This document shows positions 33,651 to 46,985 of a DNA stretch of 64,000 bases, in pieces. Source of the stretch: Coprinellus micaceus (taxonomy: Eukaryota; Basidiomycota; Agaricomycetes; Agaricales; Psathyrellaceae); assembly GCA_951394405.1 (NCBI GenBank), contig OX596334.1, forward strand, positions 5,332,001 to 5,396,000, written 5' to 3'. How positions within the stretch are numbered: position 1 is the first letter of the stretch; each line of letters starts with the position of its first letter. The position numbers were made by a program, and so were the translations under genes. Under the pieces are notes generated by a model. The model saw only the letters and a list, made by a program, of their open reading frames with translations, was not told the origin of the DNA and made no database searches.

Positions 33651-33768
33651 GGACAAAAGTCTCAGCAATCACCGGGTGTGTTATGCAGGACAAAAGTCTC
33701 AGCAATCACCGGGTGTGTTATGCAGGACAAAAGTCTCAGCAATCACCGGGTGTGTTATGCAGGACAAA
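33651..33768. repeat. Tandem repeat, 37-bp unit, three exact copies plus 7 bp
   Basis: The unit starts GGACAAAAGTCTCAGCAATC and repeats at 33651, 33688 and 33725. A partial fourth (GGACAAA) starts at 33762. The copies do not differ. As 37 is not a multiple of three, translated frames rotate through the array. Confidence 0.95.
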
Positions 33769-36700
33769 CTCCTGTCTGATATTGTGAATGTTATACTGAA
33801 TAAAATAGGGAGTTGTAGAGAGGTGATATTTTGAATAGATGGGTCAGATTTAAGCATTGTATATTCAAACCATTTGAAACGAAAATTTCACATTTAGGCA
33901 CAGGTCCCAAAAGGCCCCAACCAGTGCTGTGATCAGCCGCCTTCCGTGCCGTCTATACACATCCACCATCACAATGGCCCACCACCCAAATCATGTAGTA
34001 CAACAACTTGGAACTTTCGCATACTCGACTTGGGGTTCAGCAATGAGGCAATGCCAGTGGTCGTTGGGCGGTCGTTGGGCGACGCCTGGCATCATTCCTG
34101 TGTACCATTAAATCCCATCGCTACCATGACAACACTTACCTCAGCAGCTCTCCCTTGTACAAAAACCACCACCCATTGTTCTTTTCATGTCTTGAGACAT
34201 CCAAAGTGCCTTCTTACTCCAGTGAAATGGAAGCTGGATGAGCAAGGGCCAATCCTTTTGAGTGTTGAGGTCTCATAGGTTCGTCCCCATTCATTTTTAT
34301 ACAACTTTCTATTCCAGTGTTGTCATTCTCTCCATCAATGCTCGTCGGTACTCGCCTTCCACCATCTAAATCTATTGACTCAGAGGATGTGCCGCGGAAT
34401 CCTGATGTGGGAATCGAACACATCTTGGGGATCCAGTCATCAGTCTCCCACCAAGAGGCCTGGGTGCTTATTGGGTCTAAGACCGCTGCTCCTTGAGGTT
34501 GGACGTTCCTTGGGTGCTCTGTCGACATCTGCAGCTCTCTCGAAAATGCTGATGCAACAGATTCCATACTTGTTCGACCCTCGGCCACCGGAACCCATGA
34601 GTGTATATAGACAATTATGTCTGCATCCTTATGTTTTCTCACTGCTACCTCCCCCGCATCACCTTCTCACTGTTGAAGCTGATTGGTGAGCAACCTACTG
34701 ACCATCATTCTAAGCCCTGTCTTGTCAGTCCAAATGGGATTCCCTGTGCTTCGGCGACCATTGAGTCTCTCCATGCCAAATTCCAAGTCATCCGTTTCAG
34801 CCCTTTTCCAGGACCCAACCCACTGGCTCCCAAGATCCCCCAACACTCCAATTACTCCCTTAAAATTCGGGCCAACAATTACTCTCCAAGAATCACCCCC
34901 AGATGATACTTCCCGTTTGCAAGAGTACCGGATTTCTCACACCATCACAACCTGCTGTCACTGTTTTGCGCTTCCACCTCTGGGGGCTGTTCTTCTTGCA
35001 GGGGTATCCGCCACAAGTGTTGGTATCTTTCTAGATCAAAATACTCGCATTTAGGCAAGATTGGCCATATGTGGGTGGAATCAATCGGTACGTTCAGGTC
35101 TACTAGGGAGTGGCACTCACAGTGCGATGGAAATGCATCCGGGACACAAATGAGTGCCACATCCTTATGCGGGCATTGTCCCTCTCTAATTCCCTTTATA
35201 TACCATTTAAGGGCCTTTTTCCTGGCCTGCATATTCTTTCAAACCCTCATCTCCCTGCCCTTAGTTCACCATACTGCTATATCATGGCGTCTGTCTACGT
35301 TGTGCTCACTCATCGCTGTATCCAAGCAAACAGCCAGTTTCTCTTGCCTGGCGTATATGACAGCCTTGAGGAGGTGTGAGCGTGCTTTCGTGCTTGTCCT
35401 ATTCTACCCTTTGCCTCACGGCCACACAGCTGATCAACCCCTCATCCTAGCACCCAGTTCATCGCACCCAGCGGCCCTCCCCTTCCACTCATTGTGAGTG
35501 CGATGAGGCTGAGTTCACTGACCTGCTTCTGATCAACGATGCCATCGACAACATTGCAGGCAGCAATACGGTTGTCGGTGTGGAGGCCTTTGTGAAGGGC
35601 ATGATTGCTCTGATACGCGATCTCGAGATTTGGTCAAACAAGCCCGTTTTTACTGCCTTTTGAATGGTCCCAATGTGAGAAAGTTTATCGCTCCAGAGTA
35701 CAGGTGAGTCACTTTTCACTCTCATTTTGCATTTTGATATTGATCCTGACCTCCATACATGGACAGCGACGTCATCGACTACAGGAGCGCCACCAAAGAC
35801 TTCACCCTCTTCACCACTCCCACATTCATCCACACTTTTGTCTACATACTCACCGGGGGAAACTCCTGGCTGCGCATGTGGGGGTTAGACAAGTGGGTGG
35901 CTAAGCCTTGTTAAAAGAGCACCCCGTCTCCAAGGTCTCCAATTGGCCCACCCATCAGTGTTTTGGTGGCCCCTAGATAATGTCTTATCAGGGCTTGCCA
36001 TTGCTACCATATATACAATCAATGACATTCTGATAATCACTCTTGTAAGGCCTTATAATGTCTGGTCTGCTTCACATATCCAGGACGCCGTGGGGAGGTC
36101 GAGTGTTTCCATGGGGTATATGTGCCCCAGTGATCAACAGCAGAGCGCGTTGACTGGGGTCATAACAACGGTCAACACGTAATCTGGCGTATTGGGCAAG
36201 GGACCGTCGCTCTCGACTCGCAGAGCTCGGGATTGTGGTGCACACCCCAGGGGAGTCTCCCAAAGAATGGCAGGGCAATGTCTTGGAATCGCCGTTGCAC
36301 CTATCGATGTCAGCGAATCGTCTGACCCTATCAAGTCAGAGCTCCATGCACTCTGGTACAGTTACTGGGCAAGGGGTTGGTGGAATCACTCCAACGGCCT
36401 TGTCAAGGGACCCACCAGGAGAGTCTGCCCAAAAATATTCACAATGCAAACCAATATATGAAACTGTCACCATTCAGCTGCTATTCTCCAAGGCGGGCTG
36501 ATTATGCCCCAAAGTTCACTCCCCTCATTCACGAGTCGATCCATGCTAAAACAGGGTATGTTGGCGGGGGTGGGGAGGCAACAGGGCAAGCACCCATGTG
36601 GCAGTGAACACCGACACCGAGTGGCGCTCGACCGCTCATGCTCATTTAGAAGAATTGCTACGTGAACTGATATGCCAGACACTGTGAATAGAGGAAAGTG

Positions 36701-38926
36701 GCGCCCCCTGTAGCACACCAAACCTTTCCTCCATTTCTTGACAGCCGGAATTGCCTTGGATGTTGGAAAGTGGGATGTCGGATTGACGACGAGACCTGTG
36801 ATGCATGTGATGGGGGTGGTGGTTATATTTTAACAGAGAGCAGGGAAGTGGGAAGAGTCCAAGGAGGGACAAGAAAACCAATTCAAAAGTACAACTCGGA
36901 AGTTGGAAGCGAAATGAGGCTGCTTGCTGGGACAAGGTTTGGGCTATCAAACACTTAGGCTCTGTTCCATTTGGGAGTGCGGTCTTGACATTTTTTTCCA
37001 GCGGACAGTATGGCTCTTCACTTGGTATCCATGGGACGACTTATGTGATAGCCAGAGAAATTTCTCAAGGACGGAAATGCAGGTTGGTAACTGGGCAATC
37101 AACCAGTTAGATGAAGTTGGGTTGTGGCTGTGGCTCCGCTCATGAGAACAATTGTCAAGGAGATGGGGGTGTCATGTGGTCGCCAAGGATGGCTACAGCT
37201 ACGAGTGATACATAGGCATGGACCTTGTGGCTCTGTGATACCTTGTAGTTCTTGTATGACCTTGTAGCTCTTACATGGCCTTGCGGCGCTTGTGTGACTT
37301 TGTGGGAAGTGGGGGTGGTCCACTTGTCTAGAATTGATCGGCCATCAATTTAGTTTCAGTTGTTGGGCTGTATGCCCAAAGTTCTCACTCCAGTGTATTG
37401 CGTTGGGGAGTCATGTAATTGTCGTCCTCCTGCTCTTCAATCGTGGGCAGTACGCTAACGGTTCACATTCCACAGCAACTCCACCAACACGCGATACACG
37501 ACGGAACAACAGTACCCAAATAACGGAAAGCTCTACAAGCGCCTGCAGTCCTTCCATTCTCCTTGCCTTTGTCCAAAATAGTGTACATTCCCGTCTCTCC
37601 ACACCTGGCCAGGCAACAAAGATTACAGTAGCCCCTCTCGTCCAACACGATGATAACAAAGTCAGGCCCTCTCTATTTAGCCTCATCAGTGCTGGTTCCT
37701 TATACTTCATGGACTTATTGACACCCTTAGGGGAACACAGTGGCATGTCAGCCGTCAGATAAATGACAGGAGCAAATGTACGAACATCAACACCAATACT
37801 AATTCATAAAGGATTGGATACTACGACATCGAATTTGAAGGTATATGATGGACAATTAGAGGCCAATGAGTGCTAATGGAGGGGGGGTATTCAAAGACCA
37901 GAATTAGAGAGGTATGAGAGAGGAAAATCATCATAAAGAGTGGCAACAGAAGCATGAGAAAACCAAGGGATGGGACTGGGTGCAACCATTGGGGTGAGAA
38001 AGACAACACTCTATGTTGATCGATGAGGATGGTGGAGAGATAAGGGGACAAACGACGTTGAGGAGATAGAGGCAAACCCTGCGATACACATTTGCACTTA
38101 ACAAAGCAACTGTTCACAGGTGGGGAGGGGAGAGGGTTAAGCTACGGCATAACAGCAATATTTTTGGACATGCACCACTCCAATGCCGGATCCAAACATG
38201 TATATCTGAAACTAGACAATGCATCAACCCATGCCAGTCAAAGAGAAAGGTTCGTAGTGTGGCAAGTAGTAAGTGTGATGTGAGGAAGATGCGGGCAGGG
38301 CCAAACAGCCAAAACTCTCAACCTGCATGCGGAGTGAGCTTAGCATGCCTGGGCGGAAGGCAAAGGCGTACCTATTTGATTTGATTTGAGTCGGGGCAGT
38401 AAAGGAAATTCAACCTACATTCTGGATGAGCTCAGTACAGTGTGCAAAGAAAGAGACGACATACCTATTCAACGTGGGGAGGACAAGCCAGTTGAAGAAC
38501 CTTGACCTGCATACCAGATGAGCTAGACACACTTTATGGCTAAGGGATTATAGTGAAGGGGGATGCATACCTATCCAGTGGAGGAGCACAGGTGGCGGAT
38601 CGAGTGCGAGTCATCCTGTGATATAGAGGGTACAACAGTAGGAAGCCAGGCGATGATGATAGGGCACAGGATGGGCGGGGGTGGGGGATTGGGAAAGAAA
38701 AGAAAGAATGGGGTGTGATCACAAACTCCGCAACTCATGTCTTAAGTACCTACTTTGAATTGGAGTTTGAAAAGAACCCAAAAGACTGGGAAAGTAACTG
38801 GGTGATTCTGTGGCAACAGGAGGCCTTCCAGACAATAAGACAATAGGATATCTAGAGATCGGCCATGAGGTTCCGGTGTACCATTGAACTTAAACATAAA
38901 GGCCATTTGAGATACAAGTAGTTTCT
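33769..38926. other. Low-gene region with fragments of uncertain coding value
   Basis: No gene is recognised over about 5 kb. Stretches with some coding look are: minus 34945-35232 (KKALKWYIKGIREGQCPHKD, ILPKCEYFDLERYQHLWRIP); minus 34214-34642 (RKHKDADIIVYIHSWVPVAE); plus 35500-35880, where EFTDLLLINDAIDNIAGSNT, LLNGPNVRKFIAPEY and, after a possible intron, DVIDYRSATKDFTLFTTPTF lie in changing frames. These may be relics of two genes or transposons. The stretch 37300-38900 shows nothing. Confidence 0.35.
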
Positions 38927-41900
38927 TTACATGTCTTCGCCATTAACCCCATGCATCTCCTGAAATACCATCAGCTCATGGTCGTCCATGTCTTCCAGGG
39001 GACTAGATCCCTGTCCGCACTCCGTGTCCTCGAAATCTTCTTCATTATCAGGTTCACTTGCTGGACTGTTTGTGAGAAAATGAAAATCGAAATCTCCTGG
39101 GACAGGTCGAGGCTACAGTTGTGATTCGCTCTGATGGCATAGTGGCTGTCCGCATACAGTTTGACGTCGGGGACTGGGTTGGATCCGAGTCTCACGTCTG
39201 AAAGGCCAGCTCGGATTGTACCCAACCGCACCTGGTGTTGCTCGATTTGGGTTGTTTGGTCCTTGTAGTCCTTCTTATCCATTTGTCCATACCATGACTT
39301 TGGTAACCGATGAGATAGCTCTCCCTACAAGGCACTGCATGGTGTTAGTACACTTGTAGCTTGGAACCATGCAGCCATGCTACATACCACTTCAGTAGTA
39401 TACAAATCAGTGGTGCTGAATGTACGTATCATTGCAGAGTAATCGCCCAGGAAGTGCCACTTGATCGTGTACATCCCCAGTCTCCCAGGCCTCTTCGACA
39501 CGCTGCCTTTGCCTTTGCCCTTTGCATCATAACAGGCTCTCGCTTCTGCCTCCTTTGCAAGCTCTTTTGTTGGGATTGTTGAGGTGTTCAAGCTGAACTC
39601 CCTCATCTGAGCACCAAGGCGAGACATTGTGTAGTCCAAAAGGCCAAGGGTGAAATCGTTGTGGAGTCGGAGTTTTGCCAGGGCATGCCATTGGGCACAT
39701 ATAAATAGAAGGCTCATTAGCATAGAATTATGGGGCTCTGGTAAAAGCGACTTGAAGGCGGGGATGGCACACTATGACAGTGTCTGGGTCAACAGAAGTG
39801 GATTTGAGTCATAAATGGGGCTTGTGTACCTGCAGCAGGTCCTCAAAGTCTCGTGCAGCCTTCCTTTTCATGGCAGATGTGTTTGTGCTGAACTTTTGAA
39901 TCCCATCTCTGCCAAATGTGGGGGTAGCTCGGTAACTGCGTCGGAGCTTATTAATGATCCTGTACAATCAAAAAAGGCATTCAACTTACCACACGTCAAG
40001 TTCTGCTGTCAAAGTAGGACCGGTTGACAATGTAAAGAATTCCAGGAGGCGCAACAGATGGATTAAAAGTCTTTTCCATACACCGATCTCAAACTCGTGC
40101 ATTAGGTCAACCACAAGAGAGGGGAAAATGCTGTATGAGAATGGTTTGAGTGCCTTCAAGAACATGTTCTGTTTCGGGTGTAAGTTTTAGCAAGATGGGG
40201 TGAAGAAACTGAACTGAACCTCGATTGGAACCCAGGACAGGGGTTTCAGCCTAGCTTCTATTGCTGTGCCATTGACGGCATAACTGGTTTCATAAATGTT
40301 GACCCGAGCAGCAGCAACTTTGCAACATCGCTGGGCGTCATCCCATTTTTTATTGAGGCGCTTGTGATCTGTGGGCGTGCCCAAATGGCTCATGTAACCC
40401 TTCGCAATGAAACATCGAGGGCAGGGGAAAAGTCCGTTGGGCCTTGTTCCTGCGATAAGAACCCTAAAAAGAAAACAAACATGTCAGCTTCTGAATACAC
40501 CACTGCACGGGATATCAACTTGCTTCTCAGGATAATCCGCAGAATATGTGAATATTCTGGGGAAAAATAGCCGAGGTTTGCCATCCGGACATATAATATG
40601 CTCGCCATCCTCCATCGCTTTCACTAGCTCTTCATCTTGAAGAATTGACCACTGTGCATGGAAAACCACACACGTGCAATGAGAGAAAAAGGCGTCCGTC
40701 AGCATTTTCCCACTGTTACGCTCCTTGAGGAAGTCCATGAATGCATCGGGCATCTTTTTGAGGAAAGGGAGCTCGAAATGAGACAGGTATACCCACTAAT
40801 GTCCATGTGGGAAGGACTCACCCTTTGGAAGTAAGCGATCTGATGGCACAGGCCTTCTGAAGGCTTGCAGCACTTGTATTTTGACTGGTCCCCAAAGAAT
40901 AGATAGCAAGGCCACAGCGAGGCACTCCCAAACTGGGTTAGATGGGTCGAGTTCAACCAGAACATCAAAGCGACGACGATGTCCTCCGTTTTGGGGTCAC
41001 CATATGGGTTCCATTGCAGGTCTTCATGAGCGTCCTGGAATGCTTGAGAGGCATAGAGTTCACCGTACAGATCCACTTCCGGGGAATCATCTGTGGGCTT
41101 CCACATCGACCGATAGGGTAGTAGTGAAAGTATTGGGCATCGCATTTGTTGACTATCTTTTCCCGAATGACTGAAAGAATACTCCTATGCCGAAGGTTGC
41201 CAATGAAGAATCTTTCCGTGCCCTTGTCTTTCATTCTGTTGTGGAAGGGAACTTGGATGTTGATGGGTGTTGACTTCCAGCCGTCATCTTGGATCCAAGT
41301 GGCGTCGACGTCAGGTATATCTGACTTGTTAGCACCTAGGATTGTGAAGGCTTCTTTCCAATTGACTGAGACTGCATCCTCGATGTTGAACCCACACTCT
41401 CGGAAGTCCGAAAATGACTTGTTTTGGGAATGCCAGTACTAGTCCACAAGAGAAAAGGATGTTCTGTTTTCAAATGGCCTGAACTGAGGTTGTTTAGGGG
41501 GCTTAATGGCTTTCGCTTGGGACAGTGTGTCCGTAAGGTGAAGCAGGGTGACTATCCCATTGGGATCATGAGTTAGGGTACTTCTGGCAGGCATGGTGTA
41601 CGCCCAGTCAATGCCAAATGTATTGTGGCCCGAAATTTCGCTTGCAAGCGGCCTCGGTGGTAGGGGTAACATGGGCCCAGGGGAGTTGGCATCTGAAGTG
41701 CCTGCATTAGAATAGAACCTTCTCAAATTGCTATCTACTCACCTTTCTCCAAGACAGGGGGGCCACCCTGCACGCAAGGTTGGGGGCGTGGTAGGGGTTC
41801 AGGAAGGGGGTCATCCTGATATCACTTGGGAAGCCGGTGATCGCATGCACCCTTTCATGTGGCGACGGGTCCATTGATGTCATCTATCTGTAAGAGTGGG

Positions 41901-42515
41901 GAGATAAAGTCAGTATCCCGACACCAGCAGGGTCAAGCCAAAAGAACGGATGGGGATCCTCACAGGAGGCAGGATGAGCACGGTAGATACCCTGGCTCTT
42001 TCTTCAGGCAAGTGACCATGTTCCGAAGCCTAATACCACATCGTTAGACATACGAACACTCTTTGGGGTTGACTCTCACTGTTGAAGGGGATCCGTGGCC
42101 TTGAGAGCATTCCTGCTCCGCAATTGGCTCATTCTGCTCCAGTCCTGTCCCAAGGGGCATCTCTGCATTTGATATGTGTTGTTAGCCTAAATTATATGCA
42201 TTTATTGAACGGATTACACACTTTTGGTTGTGAGCTAGGCCCTGCTGATGCAATGGGCACTCCCAAACTCGAGCCGAGTCCAGCTTCCGGTCCAGCGGTT
42301 TTGCGCCTTTTCCTGGCTTCCCACAAGGCCTTGGTTTCTTCTAGCATACTGGAAAGTGTCCATTTAGTCGATTTGCAGGTCCTTTCATGGTTGTCGATGG
42401 TTCTCGTGGTGGCAAACACCCTATCACAGTTCGCACATCTAAAGCCATGCTCAGATCGACCACCGAAAGGAGCTTGGAATGTGTAGAAGTCCCCAGGGCT
42501 GTCAGCATTATCCAT
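38927..42515 (-). CDS. Plavaka-type (CACTA-like, fungal) DNA transposase
   Basis: A multi-exon reading on the minus strand starts at ATG 42515 (MDNADSPGDFYTFQAPFGGR) with an N-terminal C2H2 finger (FRCANCDRVFATTRTIDNHE, near 42440). In order follow WIQDDGWKSTPINIQVPFHN and NLRHRSILSVIREKI (about 41250), DDSPEVDLYGELYASQAFQD (41080), VVALMFWLNSTHLTQFGSAS, LWPCYLFFGDQSKYKCCKPS, FFPRIFTYSADYPEK (40530), SLVVDLMHEFEIGVWKRLLI (40100), PTFGRDGIQKFSTNTSAMKR (39900), FICAQWHALAKLRLHNDFTL (39700), YTIKWHFLGDYSAMIRTFST and QTTQIEQHQVRL (39240). These are the hallmarks of the Plavaka family known from Agaricomycetes. The acidic tail (EPDNEEDFEDTECGQGSSPL, stop TAA 38927-38929) lies in another frame than the preceding exon. 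A frameshift near 39085 or an extra intron is therefore likely, and the usual long C-terminus is short. Element ends were not found. Confidence 0.8.
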
Positions 42516-44625
42516 ATTGGATGGTTTGCAGGGTAAATCGAGCCAACAACATTGAGGGATAGAGCTGGCACAAAGTCGTAAGTATGGCTGAATACTCCCC
42601 AACAGAACGTGCAACTCACCCAAGCTACTGAATTGCTGATGAAATTTGGGAGGATGTTGGGGATGGTGAAATGTGCAATCTTCTGAGAGGAAGTAGGGGA
42701 ATGAATACTGAGAAGAAACGGCGCTCGAGAGTAAATGGAGGTTCTAGTTTCAAGGTGTTAAGCCTGAGCTCTCAGGCTGTTCAGACTCAAAGCTGGTAAA
42801 CTAGAAATACAAATATGGAGTCTGGCTTGGAGTTGAACAACAATCAAAATTCGCTGTCAGTTGTAGTAACAAGGCTTTGGAGGCCTGATGGCATGTGCAA
42901 TAGCTCTGCCAGGTGCTTCAGGTGGCGCAGACAACTACCGGAGGCATGTTGCCATGGTCAACACAGCTGGGGTGCTGCTTTGCATCCGCCAGGTCGCAAA
43001 TATTTTCAGGATCTATACTCTGATCTGGAACAACCTGTTACGACCTCGATGAGGGAGTTTGCGTTGTCTGTCACTGGTCGTTGATCTTAGTCTATCTGTC
43101 TGTCTTTGCAGTCGCACGTCTATTAGGCAATAGCACATCGCACTGGTATCAAGCTTGCACGTTCTCCTAGACACGTCAGGGGCTTAGTGGATACTATAGG
43201 CACTTACTAATCGTTAGTCAAGTCCTGCTCGTCGTATGGCGGGTTCACCTATCGAGACTGTCATGATGTCGTGGATAGTGGAGTACGGAAGGATCCCGGT
43301 GTGGTGTTCACCTATCGATGCGTGGTGCTTGGAGTCTTGTGGAGAGGTTCATGTGTGCAGTTAGGTCCCGGACGATTAACTGGAGCTTGGAGAGGGAGCG
43401 GAAGAGTGGAGTGGGCGAAAGGGGACTAAGATTAAAGTATAACAAGCTAAGTTACATGGGGCGTTCTGTGGGGCTTTATATACCCATTAGTATGAGTCAT
43501 GGGGTAGCTGCGTATGACGAGGTGATGAGGTAATAGTAAGGTAGGCAGAGTATTAGTGGAGTGGGGTGGAGTCGTAGCTGCGGAGTCGTAGTAAGCGCAT
43601 ACTGCGCATGAGTCAGGGGTAGCTGCGGAGCAGAGTCAGGGTCAAGGGTATGACGTCAGGGGTATGACCTCATAAAGAGAAAAAGAAATAAACTAGTGGC
43701 GATGCATAGGTAAGGGGGATAGGGGTGAAGTGAAACGTAACACAACCTGCTTGAACCCAACCTTTAGACTTGGAAGGTTGTCATAGGCTTGCCATGGTGA
43801 CAAGGAAGGGGACTGGGCCGTGAGGCCGAAACGCAGCTGAAGCTGGGACCACTACCGAGGCTCACGTTAGTTCCATGGGCACCCAGATAAGAATAGACAG
43901 CCAATAACTTGCCAACATGGTTTTGACAAAGAGGCGTTGTAAGTCTGCTTAGATTCATTCAATGGGAGTAGTACAGAAGGGAGAGGAGATATTATTGGGT
44001 GATACATGGGTTTGGCACGAGTCTTCGACCCGAAGGTGATGGAGAGAGAGGAATGGGAAAAGAGAAGTGTAACAAAACTGGGCCTATTTATTGAGGTTAG
44101 TGGAGAGGGCTACCGTATGGGCCCGGGCGAGGGAACAATGTGGTGGGCTCAGTGATAATGTGGAGGTTGCCAACACTACCAATCGCCGTCCCGGTGTTGA
44201 ACTTGAGGAAGAGAAGGGCTACGTATGTCTTCGGTTCCATCAGAAGATAGACTGGAGAGAGACTCGAAGGTGGGTGCCATAGGTGCCTTCGGAAGCAACT
44301 GGGATTGGGAAACTGCCCATCGCTGAGGAAGTCGAATGTTGGACGAACGATATGAGTTGCGGTGGCAGCACAGATAGGGACGATCTTGTTGATGTTTAAC
44401 CAATGGTGGAGTCACAGAAGACCGAGGCACAAGTAACAGACAGTTGACTGAGAGGTGAGGGTATGTGTCAGTCATTGAAACGAACAGCAGAAACTGACGA
44501 AAGACCATGACTGACTTTGCTTCTTGCCATTGCGCTTGAACTCCAGGGTGAAGTGGTTGGCAATGCATGGTTAACACCGTCACCACCTACCTAGATGAGT
44601 GAGCTCGGTGGTGCCGTAACTGACG
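42516..44625. other. Intergenic region upstream of the Plavaka gene
   Basis: No gene was recognised. 43540-43680 repeats GGGTAGCTGCG(G/T)A and GTCAGGGGTATGAC-type words several times. The rest, including open frames at 42815-43084 plus and 44176-44586 minus, shows no motif. Confidence 0.35.
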
Positions 44626-45367
44626 ATGAGGAGAAACATTCAACGCCGCTTCGCTGAGGAAACTGCGGTTATCTTTGACATTCTGGATAAGTGGAGGGAT
44701 CAAGCTTCCTCCCTCGGGGGTAATCCAGTCGACAACTGCCACCTTCAGCGACTGGGTATCGTCAGACTGTGCAGACAATGTGCCTTTCGTGATCTATCAC
44801 AAAGTGGGCTATTGGCAATGGAATGACCCAAAAAAACTGATAGCAACGTACCATGTCTGCAATATAATATAATTCCTGCTCGTTGCCTGTCACGAGTCGC
44901 TCTTCAAGTGTCAACAATAGCTTGAGGAGTTGCTGGAAAATGTGGTGCTCGCTTAGCTCACCGCCTCAGGAAAGGGAAGAGGCGGATTAGAGATCGAACT
45001 AGAGACCCTGTGCATGAGGCTTAAAACGTACAATGGGGAAAGCTCCTCCTTGGTGATATGACCCATGTCAAGTTGCAGACCCCTGGTGAGGCCATTCTGG
45101 ATGAGAGTCTGAACACAGCAAAATGTCCTGATAGTTCTCCCAAAGTGGTGTCCGACGCTAACCAGTGGATCAACCCTTGCCCTAGTAATGGGGTCAGTGA
45201 CTGTGGCCAAAGAGTAAATGCCTAAAAAAGAAAACGATGCACTGCTTGGTAACTGGCCCTGGACAAAACACCCTGTCAGTATCCGATAGTGGACGTTTTC
45301 TCGCTCCAGTTGCAGAAGGGGGACAATTCTCGTTACCACCCGAGCTAAGAGTGTTAGAAGAAGACAT
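44626..45367 (-). pseudogene. Second, truncated copy of the DUF6698-like family
   Basis: Minus-strand blocks in order are MSSSNTLSSGGNENCPPSAT (start 45367), VGHHFGRTIRTFCCVQTLIQ, ELSPLYVLSLMHRV, FQQLLKLLLTLEERLVTGNE, YYIADM before a GTACGT donor, LSAQSDDTQSLKVAVVDWIT and PEGGSLIPPLIQNVK. They parallel the copy at 17551-18909 (HHRRHFGRTVFAFANVHTLL; GLEERL; SSSVRSDDTKSLKG; WIAPPGEPLRPPLARNIK). The second half of the family (WKGLFRSKLLVS onward) is absent and frames change between blocks, so this is a fragment. Confidence 0.6.
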
Positions 45368-46260
45368 TGAAGCTGGGTATTTGAGGGGGGTAATGTCCAA
45401 AGTGAGGCGGGATGGCAGCAGAGGGCTCAGCGATAGGCAGGGGATAGTTGGTCTATGTGGTGAATGCGCTACTGATTGATGGAATGAATGAATATCTTTT
45501 ATACTTATGGCAAGGTCTCGGCATCTGGTCATAAATGTCATTTTGTTGGCTGCCCTCTCCGAGTCAACAAACAACAGAAATGCGCACTACTGGGCTGGTT
45601 TATGAGCTGAGAACTGATCCAGTTGGCATACAGCGCATCATAGGAAAGGCCCGCCGCCTCTGGAGACCGGTTTACAATAGGTTAGAACATTGCAATTGTT
45701 GAACGACATCGTTGCGGAACCAACCGTTGTGCGGTGCCAGGGGGGTGCGACAGCCCAGCATCACAGTCACCCCAGCCCTACTTACTAGTTCAAGTTAACA
45801 GAGAGAACTTATGCAAGATGGGGACCTATAGCCAGAGGAGAGGGGTTTGGACTGAGTGCGTCCAAGTCCTGGAAAACTCCCAGCCATTCCAACAAAGAAG
45901 TTCAAGGAGGGGGGGTTCAAATGAACTTTGAAGTGAAGAGGAACCACTGTTTCTCGAGCCAGCGGAGTAGTGTCCAAGTCCAGGTAGCAAGAGGGTGCGA
46001 TCAAATGATCAACTGTCGAAAGCTTGCACTGCCATCGGACGTGTGGTAATTATAAATCCAGGGTCTACCATGGGTTCCCCAACTCCCTCTAGGGTCCTGG
46101 AAAACACTGGGCGGCGTATTCAACAATAAGGGATTGCCCGTTGCTAGGTTGCCCTTGGAACTAAGCGTAGCTACTACCAGCTGGAGACAAGCTGTTCATA
46201 GGGACCCGCTGGCAACATTAATCGGGAATTAAATTCCATAATTCACTTTCAAGTTGTAGT
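45368..46260. other. Intergenic region without recognisable gene
   Basis: Nothing recognisable; short open frames only. Confidence 0.3.
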
Positions 46261-46450
46261 ATGTATACTGGGTGCCTAATGGTTAGGTTATCCCTCACCA
46301 GAACTCGAATGCAGGTTTTCCTCTAATCTTTGCCAAAATCATGATGGTTAGAATGTGAGTGACATTTATTATCTTGTTGCAATACGGGCAATCACTGGGT
46401 CAGCAGCTTGGACTCATACCACTCTCACTGAGCTACCACACACTGCCGTG
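46261..46450. repeat. tRNA-like SINE remnants, two in opposite orientation
   Basis: On the plus strand GCCTAATGGTTAGGTTAT (from 46273) matches the A box and D-arm of tRNA-Glu/Asp, followed 20 bases later by GAACTCGAATGC, a poor B box. On the minus strand GGTAGCTCAGTGAGAG (from about 46438) looks like a tRNA A box, followed by GGTATGAGTCC as a B-box-like word. Neither folds into a full cloverleaf by eye. They are probably decayed tRNA-derived SINE heads rather than tRNA genes. Confidence 0.4.
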
Positions 46451-46834
46451 ACAGCGATTTCCCAGTCCTCCCTTCAGCCGTGGCAGTCATCGAAGCTCAC
46501 CGTTCTCAGCGCGATTTGGTGGACTTGACGTTCACCACCACACCTAGCGAAGGCCTGCATCGACAGACCAAAGGTCAGGCATTTTCTCCCTTTATGCATC
46601 AATGTGGCATACTGAGGTCAATTCCTTTCGTGGGGCCATTGTTTAGTTCTAAACTCGTTCGACAGTCAGAGTCTTCACACCCTGGGGCCTGTCCAACCAC
46701 GTCACAGGGGCCTTTTCACAAACAGAGAGCTTGCAAGGTATGAGAGCTCTTTGCCGAAGACCCCTGGGTATGGTCATGAACTCATGCTTTGATTCCACGT
46801 CATCCTAGAATGTTGCTCATGGAAGTAGTGCTGT

Positions 46835-46985
46835 TAGGGCTTGGGCCCAAAGCTGCAGGCTGAGCCAGGCCAGGTGTCTAAAAGCCGAGCCAGGCCGGGC
46901 CCAATGCCTGTGCGTACACGGCTCGGCCAGGCTCAGGGCCCGGCCTCGGATCCTGAACCAAACCAAGCTGGCGGCTTAAGCCAGC
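46835..46985. repeat. GC-rich GGCC/GAGCC repeat block
   Basis: Words such as GGGCTTGGGCCC, GAGCCAGGCC, GGCCGGGCCC and CGGCTCGGCCAGGCTC recur in both orientations over about 150 bp, so it can form several hairpins. It resembles terminal repeats of non-autonomous DNA elements, but I could not define its ends. Confidence 0.5.

Noticed and set aside
33651..33768. CRISPR-like array
   Set aside because: The repeats are directly adjacent without spacers, and the organism is a fungus.
46261..46450. Functional tRNA genes
   Set aside because: Only A-box-like parts are good; acceptor stems and anticodon arms do not pair.
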